Assembly (NCBI GenBank): GCA_035249465.1
Contig: DATFGL010000266.1
Coordinates: forward strand, 1 to 17,159
Source of the DNA: 66-474 sp035249465
GTDB lineage: Bacteria; Pseudomonadota; Gammaproteobacteria; Xanthomonadales; Rhodanobacteraceae
Reading direction: 5' to 3'
Length of the DNA stretch: 17,159 nt
The notes under the pieces are model-generated. The model was not told the DNA's origin, did no database searches, and saw only the letters and a program-made list of their open reading frames with translations. Made by a program: the position numbers and the translations under genes. This document shows, in pieces, positions 14,215-17,159 of this stretch; the first letter of the stretch is position 1, and every line of letters begins with the position of its first letter.

Positions 14215-14793
14215 TCACCAGCGTCGCGTCACCATGAATTGCGCACCGCAACCCTTGTCGACCCAGATGCCGGCGCGGTTCCAGCCCCAGGTGCGGCCCT
14301 CGATGCAGGCGGAACTGGAGTTCTGGCGTTGCAGCCTGACGCGGCCGCGCGCGCCAACATCGACCTGGCAGAAATACCGCCGGTATTGCGGGCTGCCGCA
14401 CGACACCACGAAATCGCGATTCCAGTCCGGTCCCGGCCGCCAGCCGCCGGCGGCCGCGAACACGCCGCCGCAACCCTTGTCCACCCAGATGCCACCGCGG
14501 TCGAAACCCCATGACCGGCCTTCGACGCAGGCCGACTTCGAAGTCTGCTGGATCATGCGCGCGCCGCGCCAGTTGCCGGGCACCTGGCAGCGCAGCAGGC
14601 GATGTCGCGGGCTGCCACAGGAAACGGTCTGCCCATAGCCTGGATGGCCTTGCGGCGACCGGTTCGGGTAGTAGTTTGGCGGAGGTGGCGGGGGTTGATC
14701 GCCGTAGGTGACCTGCGCGCCGGCCGCACCGGCAAAACCCAAAATAGAGGCAGCCAAAACAGATGTCGCGAACACCCATCCGATCTTGCGCAT
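14215..14793 (-). CDS. Exported protein with two DUF3011 repeats
   Basis: A 192-aa exported protein. A Sec signal peptide is clear (MRKIGWVFATSVLAASILGF, cleavage expected near AGA|QV at 26). A Pro-rich linker (DQPPPPPPN) follows. Two DUF3011 repeats come next, at about 57-112 and 130-186. Each has SCGSP-x-R-x3-CQV, a central S-x-S-AC-x-EG-R-x-WG, and GIWVDKGCG, giving four conserved Cys per repeat that probably form disulfides in the periplasm. The family has no established function to my knowledge. ATG 14793 has AGGAGGG eight bases upstream. It lies between the fmdB-like gene and mrcB on the same strand, with gaps of 79 and 137 bases. Confidence 0.9.
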   Translation of the reverse strand: MRKIGWVFATSVLAASILGFAGAAGAQVTYGDQPPPPPPNYYPNRSPQGHPGYGQTVSCGSPRHRLLRCQVPGNWRGARMIQQTSKSACVEGRSWGFDRGGIWVDKGCGGVFAAAGGWRPGPDWNRDFVVSCGSPQYRRYFCQVDVGARGRVRLQRQNSSSACIEGRTWGWNRAGIWVDKGCGAQFMVTRRW

Positions 14794-14872
14794 CGCACCG
14801 CCCTCCTGGTTGGTGCAGCCAGTCTCCACATCGACAGCTGAACCGGGGCTGGCGGCTGGCGCGCGACGTCGA

Positions 14873-15178
14873 TCAGTCTCCGGCTGCCTTGCTGGCCCTT
14901 TCCTTGGCGGGTTTGGCCGGTTCCGCCGGTTTGCCCGTTGACGCATCCTTCGGCTTGGCCGCTTCGCCGGCAAGGTTGTGCTTCTTCTCCTTGTCGGATT
15001 TGAAATCGGTTTCGTACCAGCCGCTGCCGGCCAGGCGGAACGCAGGCGCGGTCACCTGTTTGTGCACGGTGTCGCGCCTGCCGCAGTGCGGGCAGACGTC
15101 GGGATCGGGATCGGACAGCTTCTGCAGGCGCTCGAACTTTTCGCCGCAGTCGCTGCAACGGAACACGTAGATGGGCAT
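14873..15178 (-). CDS. FmdB-type zinc-ribbon protein
   Basis: A 101-aa small cytoplasmic protein of the FmdB/CxxC_CxxC_SSSS family, proposed regulators of unknown mechanism. The zinc ribbon is MPIYVFRCSDCGEKFE with C8, C11 and then CPHC with C29, C32; VHKQVTAPAFRLAGSGWYETDFK is the usual family continuation. The tail (about 70-101) is Lys/Ala/Pro-rich and low-complexity, probably disordered. ATG 15178 with AGGG upstream gives the canonical MPIY start. The gene is divergent from the D,D-carboxypeptidase, with 132 bases between the start codons. In related genomes I would expect aspS nearby; it is not in this window. Confidence 0.93.
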   Translation of the reverse strand: MPIYVFRCSDCGEKFERLQKLSDPDPDVCPHCGRRDTVHKQVTAPAFRLAGSGWYETDFKSDKEKKHNLAGEAAKPKDASTGKPAEPAKPAKERASKAAGD

Positions 15179-15310
15179 GGCGGGAAACCCTGAAACGATC
15201 GCGCCATGATACCGCCACGCGGCCGGAAGGCGGTGGTTTGGCACGCATTCGGACATAACGCCCATCCTGCACCGGCCCGTATCATGTGCGTTTTGCCGAC
15301 AGGAAACCCG

Positions 15311-15964
15311 ATGCCTTTCGTCCGTTCCGCGTGCCTGGCCGTGATGATCGCAGCCGCCCCGCCCGCCGCACTCGCCGCCGAGCCACTGTGTCCGGCCACA
15401 TGGCCCGCGCAACCGGCCGCGTGGGTCACGCACATCAATGAAGTGAATCGCGAGCTTGGCATTCCGCCCGACTACGCGGCGAAGCACAACCTGGTGCCGC
15501 TGCCCGAAGGCAAGGAACTCGCACAGGCACCGCGCGACGTGTACGGGCGCAAGGTCGAGATGGTGGCGCCCGCCGCCGCCGCATTGAAGCGCATGTTCGC
15601 GGCCGCCGCACGCGACGGCGTGAAGCTGGAAACCGTGTCCGGTTTCCGCAGCATGAATTACCAGAGTGGCCTGATCCGCAGGAAACTGAAAAGCGGCATG
15701 AGCATCCGGAAGGCACTCACCATCAATGCGGTGCCGGGCTACAGCGAGCACCAGACGGGTTGTGCGGTGGACCTGACCGCGCCCGGCGTGCCGGCGGCCG
15801 ATGCCAGCTTCGAACACAGCAAGGCGTTCGCGTGGCTGCAGCAACACGGCGCCGAATACGGCTTCCACCTGTCGTTCCCGCCGGGCAACAAGTACGGCTA
15901 CGAATACGAGCCGTGGCACTGGCGGTATATCGCGGCCGAACAGCATCCAGCGCGTTCGCGTTGA
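15311..15964 (+). CDS. VanY-type D-alanyl-D-alanine carboxypeptidase (peptidase M15B)
   Basis: A 217-aa exported zinc peptidase that removes the terminal D-Ala of peptidoglycan stem peptides. A signal peptide is seen at 1-23 (MPFVRSACLAVMIAAAPPAALAA). Catalytic motifs: SGFRS at 110-114, SEHQTGCAVDL with zinc ligands H147 and D154, and EPWHWRY with catalytic E200 and zinc ligand H203. All residues needed for activity are present. ATG 15311 is chosen because AGGA lies about seven bases upstream and the signal peptide begins here; an upstream in-frame ATG at 15284 would add nine residues and spoil the signal. It is divergent from the fmdB-like gene. A housekeeping trimming role is more likely than vancomycin resistance, since no van ligases are nearby. 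Confidence 0.94.
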   Translation: MPFVRSACLAVMIAAAPPAALAAEPLCPATWPAQPAAWVTHINEVNRELGIPPDYAAKHNLVPLPEGKELAQAPRDVYGRKVEMVAPAAAALKRMFAAAARDGVKLETVSGFRSMNYQSGLIRRKLKSGMSIRKALTINAVPGYSEHQTGCAVDLTAPGVPAADASFEHSKAFAWLQQHGAEYGFHLSFPPGNKYGYEYEPWHWRYIAAEQHPARSR

Positions 15965-15978
15965 CGTGCGGCTCGGGG

Positions 15979-16080
15979 TGCAGGTTGGGCTGACGCCGGC
16001 TTTATCGGTGGAAGCCCAGCGAGGATTTGCCGTATGCGTTGGGCTTCGCCGGATAAAGCCCGGCTCAGCACCAACCTACA
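15979..16080. repeat. Imperfect inverted repeat of about 102 bp, MITE/REP-like
   Basis: The left arm starts TGCAGGTTGGGCTGACGCCG and the right arm, read on the minus strand, starts TGTAGGTTGGTGCTGAGCCG. Both continue with GGCTTTATC, then a few variable bases, then GAAGCCCA(A/G)CG, giving arms of about 45 bases with few mismatches around a short centre (about 16023-16036). The motif GTAGGTTGGGCT...AGCCCAACCTAC recalls short intergenic repeats that are common in many bacterial genomes. It sits between convergent genes and its right end covers the last bases (16076-16080) of the DUF71 gene, including its TAG stop. Confidence 0.75.
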
Positions 16081-16771
16081 TCGCACCGGTGGACAAGGTG
16101 AAGTCGGTATATTGAAACCGGTTTTCCCGCAAACTCGAAGCGCCACGATCGAGACGCAAAGGCTCGGCGAACAACGGGCCGGCATAACTCAGGGTATGGA
16201 ACTCACCCCGCTCGCCGCAGGGATCGACCCCGGCGGGCAAATCGCGCAACAGTGACGGGTCGTACTCGCGGCCACTGAACGATCCATCGAGCTGTTGCGT
16301 ATCCACGCAGGTCAGCACCGCGCGATGTCCCTGCGCATGGAACCTCCCCGACAGCCGATGGGTGTCCTCCCCCCACAGCGGGAAGACCCCGCACCATCCG
16401 GCGCCGGCCAGTTGCCGTTCGCGGTACGCGCGTACGTCCGCGAGGAACAGATCCCCGAACGCACAATGGCGGAGGCCGGGCCAACGCTCGCGGGCTTGTC
16501 GCAGCGCGTTCTCGTGCGCGGCTTCGTAGGCAGCATTGCCGGACGGCCAATCGATCCTGCACTCGATCAGGGGAAGCCCGATGGCTGCAACCTGTGCCTG
16601 CAGGACGTCGCGCCGGATTCCATGCATCGAAACCCGCTCGAATGTTCCGGTGATCGTCGTAAGCAACGCGACGACCCGCCACGCCGGATCGTCGCGCAGC
16701 GCCGCGAGCGCCATCAGGCAATCCTTGCCGCCACTCCATGACAGCAGGGTGGGCGTCGGCGCGCGGTTCAC
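16076..16771 (-). CDS. DUF71/COG2102 PP-loop ATPase (diphthine-ammonia-ligase fold)
   Basis: A 231-aa ATP-pyrophosphatase-type enzyme. The PP-loop SWSGGKD is at 11-17, GDLFLADVRAYRE at about 106-118, and the family's signature GVDPCGERGEFHT at 181-193. In archaea and eukaryotes this fold (Dph6) amidates diphthine on elongation factor 2; bacteria lack that modification. For bacterial members a role in B12 salvage has been proposed from gene neighbourhoods, and the BtuB-like receptor directly upstream on the same strand fits this. The start is GTG 16771 with GAGG about 11 bases upstream. The last codons and TAG stop fall in the right end of the inverted repeat, so the C-terminus may have been altered by that insertion. 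Confidence 0.88.
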   Translation of the reverse strand: MNRAPTPTLLSWSGGKDCLMALAALRDDPAWRVVALLTTITGTFERVSMHGIRRDVLQAQVAAIGLPLIECRIDWPSGNAAYEAAHENALRQARERWPGLRHCAFGDLFLADVRAYRERQLAGAGWCGVFPLWGEDTHRLSGRFHAQGHRAVLTCVDTQQLDGSFSGREYDPSLLRDLPAGVDPCGERGEFHTLSYAGPLFAEPLRLDRGASSLRENRFQYTDFTLSTGAM

Positions 16772-16879
16772 GGCACGATAAACCTCGCTTTCGACACGGC
16801 GCCACCGGGGACGGGACGACGCGGGCGTGAGCGCCGCTTCGCGTGAACGTTCTCCAGCAACGGTCGCGACAGCGGCTTC

Positions 16880-17159
16880 TCAATCACGGGCGTGACTCCA
16901 CCGCAGCGTAAGCATGACATTGCGTCCCGGCTGGTTGTAATACCAGGCCGTTTCGTAATTCTTGTCGAACACGTTGTTGAGCGCGAGCTGCAGCTTCCAG
17001 TCGCGATCGACTTGCCAGCCCGCGCGCAGGTTGGTCAATGCGTAACCACCCAGCGGGTTCTGGTTGGCGATGTCGTCGTACGTGTGCGCCGCGACGTACC
17101 AGCTCGCACCGAAACTGAAACGACCGAAACTGCGATCGGCATCGAAGCGTGCGCTCTGG
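16880..17159 (-). CDS. btuB: BtuB-like TonB-dependent receptor, C-terminal part
   Basis: Only the last 93 codons lie in the window; the gene continues past the right edge. The translation shows alternating amphipathic beta-strands of an outer-membrane barrel (FGRFSFGASWYVAAHTYDD, GGYALTNLRAGWQV, WKLQLALNNVFDKNYETA) and ends YYNQPGRNVMLTLRWSHARD. The segment N-VFDKNYETAWYYNQPGRN closely matches the C-terminal strands of E. coli BtuB as I remember them (LFDKDYETVYGYQTAGR), so cobalamin transport is the best call. The extra residues after the aromatic RWS (HARD) are unusual, since such barrels normally end in Phe or Trp. The next gene downstream is the DUF71 ATPase, 108 bases away. Confidence 0.82.
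   Translation of the reverse strand, partial: QSARFDADRSFGRFSFGASWYVAAHTYDDIANQNPLGGYALTNLRAGWQVDRDWKLQLALNNVFDKNYETAWYYNQPGRNVMLTLRWSHARD

Noticed and set aside
12857..14638. Plus-strand open frame of 593 codons
   Set aside because: Antisense to mrcB and the DUF3011 gene, both of which have complete catalytic or repeat motifs.
15311..15964. Vancomycin resistance determinant
   Set aside because: The M15 peptidase is VanY-like, but there are no van ligase or regulator genes and such exported carboxypeptidases are common housekeeping enzymes in Gram-negatives.

Overview
The window is high-GC, densely coded bacterial DNA. Gene content points to a gammaproteobacterium of the Xanthomonadales/Lysobacterales type, such as Rhodanobacteraceae (inference): a bifunctional PBP1b, a YoaA-type helicase, a DUF3011 exported protein, a BtuB-like receptor, queE-queD, and intergenic repeats with CCCCCTTC/GAAGGGGG stems. 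No tRNA, rRNA or CRISPR array was seen, and no stretch over 300 bases lacks a gene.

Layout. 1-1317 (minus, runs off the left edge): YoaA/DinG-family iron-sulfur helicase. 1520-2311 (plus, divergent from it): AraC-type regulator with a degenerate receiver domain and a four-cysteine cluster. 2450-8422 (plus): six genes, apparently one operon. They encode a 777-aa Cys/Trp-rich protein with a transthyretin-like domain, a DUF1360 membrane protein, a 101-aa protein starting MTCCG, a 165-aa unknown, a 433-aa unknown with a Ser/Glu/His-rich middle and a coiled-coil tail, and a glutamic (G1/eqolisin-type) endopeptidase. None of the soluble products has a visible signal peptide. This cluster is the best candidate for an undescribed system.

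8530-9545 (minus): queE-queD for 7-deazaguanine (queuosine) precursors, with a 4-base overlap. 9618-11090 (plus): a GNAT acetyltransferase and two tandem DUF202 membrane proteins. 11098-11208: an inverted pair of REP-like hairpin units between convergent genes. 11220-15178 (minus): a small lipoprotein, PBP1b (mrcB), a DUF3011 exported protein and an FmdB-type zinc-ribbon protein. 15311-15964 (plus): exported VanY-type D,D-carboxypeptidase. 15979-16080: an imperfect inverted repeat of about 102 bp whose right end overlaps the stop codon of the next gene. 16076-17159 (minus): a BtuB-like TonB-dependent receptor (C-terminal part only) followed by a DUF71/COG2102 PP-loop ATPase, a pairing that suggests cobamide uptake and salvage.

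How the genes fit together. mrcB and the D,D-carboxypeptidase act on peptidoglycan. queE and queD make consecutive deazapurine intermediates in the opposite order to their transcription. btuB plus DUF71 looks like a B12 module. For the 2450-8422 cluster the regulator next door, strong ribosome binding sites in front of most genes, start/stop overlaps, recurring Cys pairs (CC) and a dedicated acid-type peptidase suggest a coordinated assembly or surface/particle system. Its function is not known to me.
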